The position numbers and the translations under genes were made by a program. 64,000 nucleotides of DNA from G963664585 sp963664585. GTDB taxonomy: Bacteria > Bacillota > Clostridia > Oscillospirales > Ruminococcaceae. The stretch lies in assembly GCA_963664585.2 (NCBI GenBank), contig CAXXEO010000026.1:62001-126000 (forward strand), read 5' to 3'. The notes beneath the pieces were generated by a model. The model was given only the letters and a program-made list of their open reading frames with translations, did not search any database and was not told the DNA's origin. How positions within the stretch are numbered: position 1 is the stretch's first letter; each line of letters begins with the position of its first letter. Shown here one piece after another: positions 1 through 9,636 of this stretch.

Positions 1-2434
1 CGGGATCCTCCTCCAGAACATAGGTCTGAACCGGATGACGATCCTGGGGCGGTTCATCGATCACAGACATATCCCTGATGCCGGAAAGTGCCATATTGAG
101 TGTCCGGGGAATCGGGGTGGCCGATAGGGTAAGAACGTCCACTTCACTTCTTAATTCTTTAAAACGCTCTTTATGGGCAACGCCGAAGCGCTGTTCCTCA
201 TCAATCACGCATAGGCCCAGATCTTTAAAGGCCACATCCTTTTGAATCAGGCGGTGAGTTCCGATAACGATGTCCACGACGCCTCGTTTGACCTCTTTAA
301 TAACCTCAAGCTGTTCTTTAGCTGTGCGAAAACGCGATAACAGCTCGACGTGTATCGGATAGCCAGCCAAACGGTTTTTAAAGGTTTGGAAGTGCTGCCA
401 TGCCAGAATAGTGGTAGGAACAAGAACAGCACACTGCTTCGAATCCATTACGCATTTAAAAGCAGCGCGAAGCGCCACCTCAGTTTTACCAAAGCCCACA
501 TCTCCGCAAAGTACCCTGTCCATCGGGCGCTCAGACTCCATGTCAGCTTTGATCTCGGCAATACAGCGGAGCTGGTCATCCGTTTCCTCATAGGGAAAAC
601 GTGCCTCGAAGCCCGTTTGCCAGTCTCCATCTGCTGAAAAGGCGAAACCCATCGCCTGCTGCCGCGCGGCATAAAGCTTTATGAGCTCACCCGCCATGTC
701 GGCGACCGCTTTTTTAACTCTTGTACGGGTTTTCATCCACTCAGCCGAGCCTAATTTGCTCAGCTTGACGGAAGAATCTTCCCGGGGACCTATATAGCGC
801 GATACAAGATCGAGCTGGGTCACCGGTACGAAGAGGGTATCGGTCCCCGCATAGCGGATACGGATATAATCCTTGACAACCCCCTGTATCTCACGCTTGA
901 TAATTCCTTCAAAGACGCCGATACCGTGGGTGACATGCACAACATAATCACCGGGCGTCAGATCGGAAAGGCTGCGGATCGCATCGCCCGCCGCCTTGGT
1001 CTTAAACTTCTTTTTCGTCCCTGCGGTACGAAGATGAGCGATTAGGGCAAATTTAATCTCAGGGTACTCGAACCCAGACGACAGATGTCCCCCACTTACA
1101 AGGACCTGCCCCCCTCTGTACACGCCCTCTCCCCGAAAAAGATGGGCGTCAATCCCCTCTTGGACCAGATCGTCGACAAGGGCTGTGGCACCCTTATCCG
1201 TTCCCGCCAGTACCATGACGCTAAAGCCGCGGTTTACATACCCCTGTATATCCTCTAAAAGAGGGGGAAGTTCGCCTCCCCACGGGGCCATTTGTAGGGC
1301 GCGTACACTATAAATCTCCCTAAGGCTGATGTCGGCGAACGTTCGAGCGAAGGTGTCGAGGATAATCCCCCTTTTCTCCGTGGCAGCAAGAACACGTGAA
1401 AAGCCTTCGCAGTAGCGGTCGCAGCCTGGGAAGCAAAGCCCTTCTTCGAAAAGGATTTTTAGGTCCTCCTGCTGCTGCCACTCTTGATTTTTTAGTGTTT
1501 CCCGCTGGGCGATGGGGTCAGAAAGAAACAGAATACCATTTCCGCCCGGTGCCGCGGAAAGATAGTCGAAAAGAGTGGCGGGTTTCGAATAAATGAGGGG
1601 GAGATAGCGGTCGAGATTATTAATCTCCAATCCGTTTGTAAGTCTTTCCATATCCCGTTCGATGTGAGAGCGGGCAAGCTGTGCCACTTTGCCCTTTACG
1701 GTACTGGCGGTACGCAACAGAGCAAGCATTTCCCCAGGCGAAGAAAAAAGCACCTCTCTTGCCGGAGAAACAGTAACCTTTTTCATGGTGTCATCGCGGC
1801 GCTGGGTGTCCAGCTTAAAGGTGGAGATGCTATCAATCTCATCCCCCCAAAACTCGATACGGCAGGGATCCGCCGAACCGGGCGAAAAAAAGTCAACAAT
1901 CCCGCCACGGTGGGCAAACTGACAGACGCCGTCCACCTGATCCCGCCGCTGGTAACCCGCGGCGGAAAGTATGACAATCAGCCCCTCCGGTCCGCCGGAA
2001 AAGCTTGCGTTAATACAGTGCGTACGTTCTACAAGAACACCGGGGGGAATTGTATATTGAAGCGCACCCTCAGCCGAAGCTACGATTACCCCCCCACTGC
2101 TCGAAAACTGGCGAAGGGCGTTGAGTCGGATAAACTCGTACTCCCTCGAGACTCCCTCGACGTCCCGCATGACAAGTTCCCTTACGGGATAGTAAAGGGC
2201 TCGCTCAGTCCCCGCGAAAGCATTGATATCCTCGACAAGGCGCACGGCCGATGCGTCGTCAGGTGTGATGACCATGGCGGCGCGTCCCGTTTCTTCACAG
2301 ACTGCTTCGATCATGTGGGCCTTGTGAATGGCAGACAGCCCCACGCAGCAAAGGGGAAATCTGTCAGAGGATACCCCCCCGCAAATTTCCCGAAATTCTT
2401 TCATGTTCTCAAGTATGCCGGAAAGTCCTAACAT
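1..2434 (-). CDS. mfd: Transcription-repair coupling factor Mfd, 3' end cut by window edge
   Basis: Mfd is a DNA translocase that removes stalled RNA polymerase from lesions and recruits UvrA. Translating the minus strand gives one uninterrupted frame of about 811 codons from ATG at 2434 to the window edge; the family is about 1150-1200 residues, so the end of the helicase module and the C-terminal domain are outside. Visible in order: a UvrB-homology N-terminal region, the RNA-polymerase interaction part (GDYVVHVTHGIGVFEG), the Walker A motif GDVGFGKTE near residue 645, and the helicase box DEEQRFG near 743 followed by LSATPIPRTL. It lies 35 bp downstream of pth in the usual Clostridia order glmU-prs-pth-mfd and is probably cotranscribed. 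Identification is very secure. Confidence 0.96.
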   Translation of the reverse strand, partial: MLGLSGILENMKEFREICGGVSSDRFPLCCVGLSAIHKAHMIEAVCEETGRAAMVITPDDASAVRLVEDINAFAGTERALYYPVRELVMRDVEGVSREYEFIRLNALRQFSSSGGVIVASAEGALQYTIPPGVLVERTHCINASFSGGPEGLIVILSAAGYQRRDQVDGVCQFAHRGGIVDFFSPGSADPCRIEFWGDEIDSISTFKLDTQRRDDTMKKVTVSPAREVLFSSPGEMLALLRTASTVKGKVAQLARSHIERDMERLTNGLEINNLDRYLPLIYSKPATLFDYLSAAPGGNGILFLSDPIAQRETLKNQEWQQQEDLKILFEEGLCFPGCDRYCEGFSRVLAATEKRGIILDTFARTFADISLREIYSVRALQMAPWGGELPPLLEDIQGYVNRGFSVMVLAGTDKGATALVDDLVQEGIDAHLFRGEGVYRGGQVLVSGGHLSSGFEYPEIKFALIAHLRTAGTKKKFKTKAAGDAIRSLSDLTPGDYVVHVTHGIGVFEGIIKREIQGVVKDYIRIRYAGTDTLFVPVTQLDLVSRYIGPREDSSVKLSKLGSAEWMKTRTRVKKAVADMAGELIKLYAARQQAMGFAFSADGDWQTGFEARFPYEETDDQLRCIAEIKADMESERPMDRVLCGDVGFGKTEVALRAAFKCVMDSKQCAVLVPTTILAWQHFQTFKNRLAGYPIHVELLSRFRTAKEQLEVIKEVKRGVVDIVIGTHRLIQKDVAFKDLGLCVIDEEQRFGVAHKERFKELRSEVDVLTLSATPIPRTLNMALSGIRDMSVIDEPPQDRHPVQTYVLEEDP

Positions 2435-2469
2435 AGTGCCTCCGAACCCGGTATCGTCATGGATTTCAT

Positions 2470-3093
2470 CTATCCGTTGAATTTATTCATTGCATCGGTA
2501 ACATGACCGGAAAGAATAAGCGACAGCGCACTGTCAGCACGGATCACAGCCTCGTCCACCTGTTTTTTTTCCTCAGAGGAAAATCTAGACAGCACCCAGT
2601 CTTTCATATCAAAGTCGGGATGTGTCCTGTCACCGACTCCGATCTTAATGCGGGGAAAGCTGTCACTTCCCAGAAGATAAATAATATTCTTAATCCCGTT
2701 ATGGCCGCCATCCGAGCCCTTTAACCGTATTCTTAAGCGTCCGGGGGCAAGCGAGATATCATCATAGATAACCACTAGATTTTCACTTTGCAATTTATAA
2801 TAGCTAAGGGCTGCCTGTACCGCCTGTCCGGAAAGATTCATAAAGGTGGAGGGCTTCATTAAAAGTACACGCTTTCCCTCAAGCATTCCCTCACCGACGA
2901 GGGATTTGAAGCGGATTTTATCAATTTTTACACCGCGGTTTTCGGCAATTTTGTCCAGCGCCATAAATCCAGTGTTGTGGCGGGTATCAGTATACCTTGA
3001 TCCGGGATTCCCCAACCCCACGACGATAAATTCCACAGCCCCGATAGGGGCAGGGCCTCTTCTATCGAAAATATTTTTTATATTATTCAGCAT
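2470..3093 (-). CDS. pth: Peptidyl-tRNA hydrolase
   Basis: Pth cleaves peptidyl-tRNA released from stalled ribosomes and recycles the tRNA in the cytoplasm. The 207-residue product has the family signatures: VVGLGNPGSRYTDTRHNTGF near the start with the catalytic His in RHNTG, then KPSTFMNLSG, and the loop VIYDDISLAPGRLR followed by GSDGGHNGIKNI. Length is slightly above the usual 185-195 because of about 20 extra N-terminal residues. The open frame extends further upstream to 3219, but ATG at 3093 is chosen because GGAGGA lies four bases before it and homology begins just after. It sits between prs and mfd on the same strand. Confidence 0.95.
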   Translation of the reverse strand: MLNNIKNIFDRRGPAPIGAVEFIVVGLGNPGSRYTDTRHNTGFMALDKIAENRGVKIDKIRFKSLVGEGMLEGKRVLLMKPSTFMNLSGQAVQAALSYYKLQSENLVVIYDDISLAPGRLRIRLKGSDGGHNGIKNIIYLLGSDSFPRIKIGVGDRTHPDFDMKDWVLSRFSSEEKKQVDEAVIRADSALSLILSGHVTDAMNKFNG

Positions 3094-3417
3094 GCGGTCC
3101 TCCAGTTGTCTTCCCTTTATACTAACGCGAATGCTCACGCGCAAAAGCTCGAAATTTGTTTTTACCGATTGCCAGACTCCCGGCCAGAACCCGTGCCGCC
3201 CCCTTTTCCGGCCATACACCCTTTCTGCGCAGTCCGACCCAAATTCTTTTCTTTAGAACATTGTTTTGACTTTTTCACAATAAGGGTTGAAAAAGTAAAT
3301 AATAACAAATGCTCTTTAAAAAGTAAACGGGTTAGCGCAAAGGTATAAGGAGAAAAGGGGGTAGGGGACAGGTTCTATAAAAAATCGTTAACCTTTTCCT
3401 CGCCGAAGGCGAGGCAA
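3094..3417. other. prs-pth intergenic region with a short GC hairpin
   Basis: About 320 bp without a convincing gene. Near 3391-3414 there is a hairpin (CCTCGCC, loop, GGCGAGG) resembling the core of the repeat families described elsewhere in the window but lacking their arms; it may be a degenerate copy. No U-run follows it on the minus strand, so it is not a typical terminator. The rest is AT-rich and featureless to me. Confidence 0.4.
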
Positions 3418-4397
3418 TCAAACCAGAAAAGTTAGGCCAAAAGGGTGAGAAACGGACTTGTCCGAATAGATGCGCTCGATGGCCTCGGCAAAGACGGGCG
3501 CAACAGGAAGGGTCTTGATTTTGCCGCTGGGGGTATTCTTGGTGAGGGGTATGGTATCAAGAATGACAAGCTCTTTGATCGGGCTTGCTTCAAGGCGCTC
3601 AAGGGCAGGGCCGGAAAGAACGCCATGGGTGGCGCAGGCATAAACTTCAGCACAGCCACCCTTTTCTATAAGAGCGGGTAGCGGCGTGGCAGAGAGTACC
3701 GGCGGTATCGATCAAATCGTCGATTAAAATAACTTTTTTGCCAGCAACATCTCCAATGATGTTCATGACCTCAGAGACGTTGGCACGGGGGCGGCGCTTG
3801 TCGATAATGGCGATGGCGGTGTCGAGGCGCTCGGCGAATTTGCGTGCGCGGGTGACAGAGCCTAAATCGGGAGAAGAGACAATCATTTCATCTCTCGGCA
3901 CACCCTTAAATTTCTCTATGTAATAGGGTGCAAGCAATGGGACGCCCAGCAGGTGATCCACAGGAATATTAAAGAAGCCCTGAATCTGAGGTGCGTGCAG
4001 ATCCATCGTGAGTACTCTGTCCGCTCCCGCGGCAGTGATCAAGTCGGCGACAAGCTTTGCAGAAATCGGGTCTCTGGCCTTTGCCTTACGGTCCTGTCTT
4101 GCATAGCCATAATAGGGCATGACTGCGGTGATTCTTCCCGCAGAGGCGCGTTTAAACGCATCAATGGCGACCAAGAGCTCCATTAGATAATCATTCACCG
4201 GCTGACAGGTGGACTGGACGATGAATACATCCGAGCCGCGCACCGACTCGTTCATGTTGATGCCGATCTCGCCGTCGGAAAAAGTGGAAACTACCATGTC
4301 TCCTAGAGGCAACCCCAGATGTCTGGCAATTTGTTTCGCCCACCGCGGGATTGGCATTGCCGGTAAAAATTTTGATATCCTTGCCATGAAGATTCAT
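3418..4397 (-). CDS. prs: Ribose-phosphate pyrophosphokinase, interrupted by two frameshifts
   Basis: PRPP synthetase transfers pyrophosphate from ATP to ribose-5-phosphate, feeding nucleotide, His and Trp synthesis. The start MNLHGKDIKIFTGNANP follows an AGGGGAG site at the right distance. Family blocks are all present: FSDGEIGINMNESVRG, YYGYARQDRK, the PRPP loop DDLIDTAGTL and CATHGVLSGPALERL. They lie in three reading stretches: an extra G at 4339-4341 (minus-strand GTGGGCG) and an extra C at 3676-3678 (ACCCGC) each shift the frame, and removing one base at each restores a normal protein of about 325 residues. Whether these are assembly errors or true mutations cannot be told here. The gene lies between glmU and pth. 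Confidence 0.85.
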
Positions 4398-4454
4398 TTG
4401 AAACGACTCCCCTCAACTAATAAAACAAATATGTTAAACCTATATAATACCTTG

Positions 4455-4527
4455 TATAGTTGATTAACTTGAAAACAAGCTTGTGATTTCTTCCCCCGCC
4501 TTCGGCGGGGGAATATACAAGGTTATA
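4455..4527 (+). repeat. Palindromic repeat, A-left/B-right chimera (short)
   Basis: The left half matches family A: TATAGTTGATTAACTTGAAA, then an AAGCTTGTGATTTC segment and the TTCCCCCGCC/GGCGGGGGAA core. The right side then continues as family B (AATATACAAG) instead of the A sequence AGAAAATGACG, and stops soon after. It lies between glmU and prs. Confidence 0.8.
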
Positions 4528-4541
4528 GAGCAGTGGTTATT

Positions 4542-5942
4542 TTAATTTTCTGCGTTCTTATTTTTGTCATCTTTCTGTCGTCCAAGCCGCCAGCCGGGCT
4601 TTGTCGTCTGACGCGCCCGCCCGATAGTAAGTGCTTGTGGCGGAACATCCTCGGTTACGGTGGTACCCGCCGCAACATAACCACCGCTTCCCACCGTTAC
4701 CGGTGCAATCAGGTTGGAATTGCAACCCACAAAGGCCCCGTCTTCCACCGTTGTGCGGTACTTGTTTTGGCCGTCATAGTTGACGGTGACAACCCCGCAT
4801 CCGATATTCACTCCGGCGCCGATGTCGCTGTCCCCCAGATATGTCAGGTGAGCCGTGGAGCTGCCCTTTCCGATGGCAGTATTCTTTATCTCGACAAAGT
4901 TGCCAATTTTCACACCGTCCGCGATTTTACAGTTTGGTCTAAGCTGAGCAAAGGGACCTATCCTAACGCCGCTGCCGACAACCGAACAGTCAATCTGGCT
5001 TTGGTTAATCACAGAGCCGCTTCCGATCTCGCTTTGCATGATGCGGCTGTTTGGCCCGATCACACAGTCTTCGCCGATGACGGAGGTGCCGGTGATGATC
5101 GTGCCGGGGAGGATGCGGCTGCCAGCGCCGATTTGGACGTCGGGGGAGATGATCACCCCGTCGGTGATGAGAATATCTACCCCCAGATCATAAAGCCTGT
5201 CGAGGACCGAGTCTCTGGCCACAGCATTAAGCGCGGCAAGCTGGCGCCTGTCATTGGCTCCCATGAATATCCGGCTGTCCTTTGCGGTGTATATACCTAC
5301 CGATTTTTTGAGTATTCCCATCACATCGGTAAGATAGTATTCATGCTGGGTGTTATCACAGCCAAGCCGGGGAAGAGCCTCAAGAAGAGCTTCCGCCTTA
5401 AACCAATAAACACCCGGGTTGATCTCATGAATCAAATATTCTTCAGGGCTTGCGTCCGCCGCCTCGACAATACGGTCAAAAACGCCCTCTTTTCGCAGAA
5501 TCCGACCATATCCGGCTGGATCGTTCATCAGAACGGTGACCATGGTGGCCGCGTATCCCCCCGCCTTGTGAACGGCATAGGAATGGGCTATGGTCTCTCT
5601 GTCAACAAAGGGGGCGTCTCCATATAAAACTAGTACATCGTCCTCCGCCACCAAGCGGATAAAAGCCTCTGCCGCCATCACAGCGTGTCCGGTGCCCCGG
5701 CGTTCGGTCTGTACTGCGGTTTTCACCCCGGCAGGAAGAATTTCTAAAATCTTTCCGGGTGCGGGTGAAATGACTACACATGTGCGCTCATTCGCAATGC
5801 CCGCACCGACAACCGAGTCCAACACCCAAGAGAGCATTGGTTTAAAAAGAACCTCGGCCATCACCTTCGGCTCTTTGGACATCATACGCTTTCCATCGCC
5901 CGCGGCGAGAATTATAGCAGCCTGCTGACTCAATCGAATCAC
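4542..5942 (-). CDS. glmU: Bifunctional UDP-GlcNAc pyrophosphorylase / GlcN-1-P acetyltransferase
   Basis: GlmU acetylates glucosamine-1-phosphate and couples it to UTP, giving the UDP-GlcNAc used for peptidoglycan. The 466-residue product begins with the nucleotidyltransferase signature AAIILAAGDGKRM and has TERRGTGHAVMAAE and VLYGDAPFVDRET in the first domain; the second half is a left-handed beta-helix with hexapeptide repeats and the acetyltransferase block FVEIKNTAIGKGSSTAHLTY. Translation starts at GTG 5942 with AAAGGTGAG directly upstream. rodA lies 70 bp upstream and prs follows, so it probably belongs to one minus-strand transcription unit. Length is normal for the family (about 455-465). 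Confidence 0.96.
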   Translation of the reverse strand: MIRLSQQAAIILAAGDGKRMMSKEPKVMAEVLFKPMLSWVLDSVVGAGIANERTCVVISPAPGKILEILPAGVKTAVQTERRGTGHAVMAAEAFIRLVAEDDVLVLYGDAPFVDRETIAHSYAVHKAGGYAATMVTVLMNDPAGYGRILRKEGVFDRIVEAADASPEEYLIHEINPGVYWFKAEALLEALPRLGCDNTQHEYYLTDVMGILKKSVGIYTAKDSRIFMGANDRRQLAALNAVARDSVLDRLYDLGVDILITDGVIISPDVQIGAGSRILPGTIITGTSVIGEDCVIGPNSRIMQSEIGSGSVINQSQIDCSVVGSGVRIGPFAQLRPNCKIADGVKIGNFVEIKNTAIGKGSSTAHLTYLGDSDIGAGVNIGCGVVTVNYDGQNKYRTTVEDGAFVGCNSNLIAPVTVGSGGYVAAGTTVTEDVPPQALTIGRARQTTKPGWRLGRQKDDKNKNAEN

Positions 5943-6012
5943 CTCACCTTTATATTATGGCAACTTTCTTGTTCTAATGCAAGTCGAAAGAGACAGGTTG
6001 CGTCACTTTTGG

Positions 6013-7144
6013 CTATCTGTCTGAAAACAAGTTCACTCGGGAGTGTGTATGCACACTTAACACAAGACCGATAGCCAAATAGTTGATCAAAACCGAGGTC
6101 CCCCCCGCAGAAAGGAAGGGAAGTGGAATTCCAACTACAGGAAGCACGCCAAGACACATGCCAAGATTGACCACTATGTGAAAAGCAAACATAGCAAAAA
6201 CCCCCACGCAGATATAACATCCCATAGAGTCCTTTGCCATGTTGGCGTCGGCAAGTATCTTGATGCAGATAATGGTCAGAAGAACGATAATACCAAGCGA
6301 GCCGACGAAGCCCAGCGCTTCACCGGCAAAGGCAAAAATAAAGTCGTTTTGTATTTCGGGAACATAATTGTGCGCACCGCCTAGCACCCCCTTGCCCCAA
6401 ACCTGTCCAGACCCGATGGAAAGGCTGGCGAGGTACTGCTGCCAACCTCTGCCGAGGGGATCAGCGGAAGGGTTGAAAATGGTCAGGACACGGGCTCTTT
6501 TGTCCGCATCCATGAGAACAAACCAGACCATGGGCAGGGACGCCAGCGCGGCCACTACTGCTGAAATAACATATATCCAGCTTATGCCCGCTGTAAATAT
6601 CATCATGCAGAAGATGAACAAAAACACAAGAGCGGTACCGTCGTCCCCCTGAAGCATTACCATCACTACGGGAATCGCTCCGTGAATGCACAACTGCAGC
6701 ATACGCAAGCGGGTGTTGATGCTTCCCTTCACTGTCTCAAGATGAAGGGCAAAAGAAAGGATAAAAGCCAGCTTCAACAGCTCGGCCGGTTGGAACGTCC
6801 CCCCGACAAACGGGATACGCAGCCATGCCTTATCGTCGATATAGGAGGCGCGTTGTATCCCAACCACATAGGTGAGAAGCATTAAAAAAATCCCAGCCGG
6901 CAAATAAAACTTATAAAGCCCCGCCAAAGAGCGATAATCAAAACGAGAAAGAATAACTGCGCCGACAATCCCCAGGGCGGTAGCAATAAGTTGGGTAAAC
7001 AGCTGCCTTTTCGAAGCCATTTTCGACTCATAAATCCCCACAAGCAAAAAAAATGCCAAGCCCGCTTGTCGCAAGACAACAGGTAACCAGCAGTTTGTCA
7101 ACCGATCGTATATAGCCGGTCAAGGCCCTTGCGATCTTCTTCAA
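6013..7144 (-). CDS. rodA: SEDS-family glycosyltransferase RodA, N-terminal frameshift
   Basis: RodA polymerises glycan strands from lipid II as partner of a class B PBP (PBP2/MrdA, present at 49-51 kb) in the elongasome. The frame ending at 6013 encodes about ten membrane segments with the SEDS signatures QPAELLKLAFIL, GDDGTALVF and PLPFLSAGGTSVLINY. Taken alone it would start at a poor TTG (7101) and lack the first helix. In another frame, TTG 7144, preceded by GAGGTG, begins LKKIARALTGYIRSVDKLLV, the expected N-terminus; the two join if one A is removed from the run of eight at 7046-7053. So either an indel error or an inactivated gene. FtsW/SpoVE are close paralogues; RodA is preferred for the neighbours and the FQPAELLK form. 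Confidence 0.85.
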
Positions 7145-7543
7145 GAAAACACCTCATAATAATGATGCAAAATTTAAATGGCACTATTTTTAGATATCTT
7201 GCTCCCATCGACGAAAGCGGGGAAAGATTTTCTGTTCAAAAATATATTTAAAATCGAATCGGTATAAACTATTATCAATGAGATAAGTATAGTATTTTTT
7301 TGTCATTCCTGCAATACTTTAGCAGTTTTCTAAATAAACGGATCTCTTTCTATTTGTCTGCCTGTACATGCACGGGACCAAAAAGTCTTTTAAAAGGATT
7401 GACAAAGTGCGTGAAAGATATGATTTCTATTAAAAATTCCGTGGAAAAGCTTTCTTTGCCATGTTATAATATATTGTAATTTCTATCAGAAAGCTACTGT
7501 TGTTTTAATAGATAACATCATTTTATAAAGGAGGTTAAACACA
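7145..7543 (+). promoter_or_regulatory. Divergent intergenic region with likely fhs promoter
   Basis: A 399-bp AT-rich gap between divergent rodA and fhs. An extended -10 (TG at 7462-7463, TATAAT at 7465-7470) lies 74 bp before the fhs start; its -35 is poor. A TTGACA occurs at about 7398 but without a good -10 partner. I saw no folate, ZTP or other riboswitch core. The fhs ribosome binding site AAAGGAGG sits just before 7544. Confidence 0.5.
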
Positions 7544-9211
7544 ATGCTCTCAGATATTGAGATCGCGCAGAAGTCGTCCATACTTCCAATCACCCGTATT
7601 GCAGAGAAACTTGGCATTGCGTCTGAAGAGCTTGAGCCCTATGGCCAGTTCAAAGCAAAAATTTCAGACCGGGTCGAAGAACGTTTGAAAAATGTGCCTG
7701 ACGGCAACCTTGTCCTTGTAACCGCCATTAATCCCACCCCTGCGGGCGAGGGAAAAACGACCACCACCGTGGGTCTCGGTATGGCTTTAAACCGTATTGG
7801 CAAAAAAGCTATCATTGCCCTGCGTGAGCCCTCTCTCGGCCCTGTCTTTGGCATAAAGGGCGGAGCAGCCGGCGGCGGTTATTCTCAGGTCATCCCGATG
7901 GAGGATATCAACCTTCATTTCACCGGCGATATGCATGCCATCACCGCAACCAACAACCTTTTGTGCGCTATATTGGACAATCATCTCCAACAAGGGAATC
8001 TACTGGGCATCGATCCGAGAAGAATTCTTTTTAAACGTTGTATGGATATGAACGACCGCGCCATCCGGGATATTGTCATTGGCCTTGGCGGCAAGCCAAA
8101 CGGTGTTCCCCGCGAGGACAGCTTCCAGATCACCGTTGCCAGCGAGGTCATGGCAATTCTCTGTCTGGCGATGAACATTTCCGACTTAAAGGACCGTCTT
8201 GGACGTATCCTGGTGGCCTATACCTATGACGGACGCCCGGTTTACGCGGCCGACCTTAAGGTCCACGGCGCCATGGCTGCTCTTTTAAAAGATGCATTAA
8301 AGCCGAACCTTGTCCAGACACTGGAGAATACCCCCGCCCTCATGCATGGCGGCCCGTTCGCCAATATTGCTCACGGCTGCAACTCGGTGCGCGCCACTAA
8401 GCTGGGGCTGAAGCTGGGCGATTATCTGATCACCGAGGCGGGCTTTGGCTCAGACTTGGGAGGCGAAAAATTTATGGACATCAAATGCCGCGCAGCAGGA
8501 CTTACGCCCTCTTGTGTGGTCATCGTCGCAACGGTTCGCGCTCTGAAGCACAATGGCGGCGTCTCAAAAGCCCAGCTTTCTGAAGAGAACATTCACGCCG
8601 TCATCAAGGGTGGGGTCAATCTTGCTGCCCATATTGAAAATATGCGCAGCTTTGGCGTTCCCGTCGTGGTCGCAGTCAACCGATTTGCCTCGGACACCGA
8701 GGCTGAGCTCTCTATCGTGGCTGAAATTTGCCGTGAAAACCACGCCGATTTCTCGATTTGTGAACACTTCTCCAAGGGGAGTGCCGGTGCAGAAGATCTG
8801 GCCAATAAGGTAGTCGCTGCCTGCAAGACCCCATCCGCTTATAAACCTCTTTACAGCCTTGACCTTACGATAAAAGAAAAAATATCCGCCATCGCTACCT
8901 GCATCTACGGCGCCTCGGGAGTCAACTACACCGCTGCCGCCGAAAAGGGGATTAAAGACATCGTCGCCCTGGCAAAGGACAAGCTGCCGATCTGCATGGC
9001 AAAAACCCAATATTCTCTCTCTGACAATGCCGCTCTTCTGGGACGTCCTACCGGCTTCGAGCTAACCGTGCGGGAAATCCGTTTGTGTGCAGGTGCAGGC
9101 TTTATCGTTGCCATCACCGGTGATATCATGACCATGCCCGGACTTCCCAGCTCACCCGCCGCCGAAAGGATCGACATCGACAGCGATGGAGTGATTACAG
9201 GGTTATTTTAA
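7544..9211 (+). CDS. fhs: Formate--tetrahydrofolate ligase
   Basis: Fhs makes 10-formyl-THF from formate, THF and ATP, feeding purine and formyl-Met synthesis and, in acetogens, the methyl branch of the Wood-Ljungdahl pathway. The 555-residue product has the standard length. The P-loop region TPAGEGKTTTTVGLG lies near residues 68-82, followed by LREPSLGPVFGIKGGAAGGG, HFTGDMHAITATNNLL, and the C-terminal ITGDIMTMPGLP. ATG 7544 is preceded by AAAGGAGG. It heads a plus-strand unit and its stop overlaps the tsaE start by one base. The other two folate C1 genes in this window (fchA, folD) are 25 kb away. Confidence 0.97.
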   Translation: MLSDIEIAQKSSILPITRIAEKLGIASEELEPYGQFKAKISDRVEERLKNVPDGNLVLVTAINPTPAGEGKTTTTVGLGMALNRIGKKAIIALREPSLGPVFGIKGGAAGGGYSQVIPMEDINLHFTGDMHAITATNNLLCAILDNHLQQGNLLGIDPRRILFKRCMDMNDRAIRDIVIGLGGKPNGVPREDSFQITVASEVMAILCLAMNISDLKDRLGRILVAYTYDGRPVYAADLKVHGAMAALLKDALKPNLVQTLENTPALMHGGPFANIAHGCNSVRATKLGLKLGDYLITEAGFGSDLGGEKFMDIKCRAAGLTPSCVVIVATVRALKHNGGVSKAQLSEENIHAVIKGGVNLAAHIENMRSFGVPVVVAVNRFASDTEAELSIVAEICRENHADFSICEHFSKGSAGAEDLANKVVAACKTPSAYKPLYSLDLTIKEKISAIATCIYGASGVNYTAAAEKGIKDIVALAKDKLPICMAKTQYSLSDNAALLGRPTGFELTVREIRLCAGAGFIVAITGDIMTMPGLPSSPAAERIDIDSDGVITGLF

Positions 9212-9636
9212 TGGGTAACTATATTACCAGAAGTCCAAAGGAAACATATGACCTTGCCTTTCAACTGGGCGCCACTCTTTCCCCCGGCGATGTCCTCGCC
9301 TTTCGTGGGGGAATGGGCGCAGGTAAAACCGCTTTTACCCATGGGCTTGCTGCTGGACTCTCTTTGGATGACCACGTTTCAAGCCCTACTTTCGCCCTGA
9401 TTAACGAGTACCAGGGTGGGGAAAAGAAGCTCTGCCACATGGATATGTACCGTGTGCAGGGTCTTGAGGGGGCCATATCCACAGGCTTCTTTGACTATCT
9501 GGACGGGGAATGGATACTGGCAGTGGAATGGAGCGAAAATATCGCCGCAGCCCTGCCTGAAAACGCCATAACCGTTGAGATTCTAATTGTGGATGAACTT
9601 ACCAGACAAATTACTATTAAGGGGGGAAGGCTTTGA
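9211..9636 (+). CDS. tsaE: tRNA threonylcarbamoyladenosine biosynthesis ATPase TsaE
   Basis: TsaE is the small P-loop ATPase of the TsaBDE complex that makes t6A37 on ANN-decoding tRNAs. The 141 residues include the Walker A loop FRGGMGAGKTAF (about 31-42), the switch region SSPTFALINEYQG and HMDMYRV with the Walker B-like Asp, and the C-terminal VEWSENIAAALP. The start overlaps the fhs stop (TAATG) and the stop overlaps the tsaB start by four bases, so translation is probably coupled through all three. Length is normal for the family. Confidence 0.95.
   Translation: MGNYITRSPKETYDLAFQLGATLSPGDVLAFRGGMGAGKTAFTHGLAAGLSLDDHVSSPTFALINEYQGGEKKLCHMDMYRVQGLEGAISTGFFDYLDGEWILAVEWSENIAAALPENAITVEILIVDELTRQITIKGGRL

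Noticed and set aside
1664..2431. Plus-strand open frame of 255 codons
   Set aside because: It lies antisense to mfd, whose minus-strand frame is uninterrupted and full of conserved motifs; the plus-strand translation has no recognisable domain.
4533..5627. Plus-strand open frame of 364 codons
   Set aside because: Antisense shadow of glmU, whose motifs are clear on the minus strand.
7145..7543. Riboswitch ahead of fhs
   Set aside because: I looked for THF, ZTP and SAM-type cores and found none.
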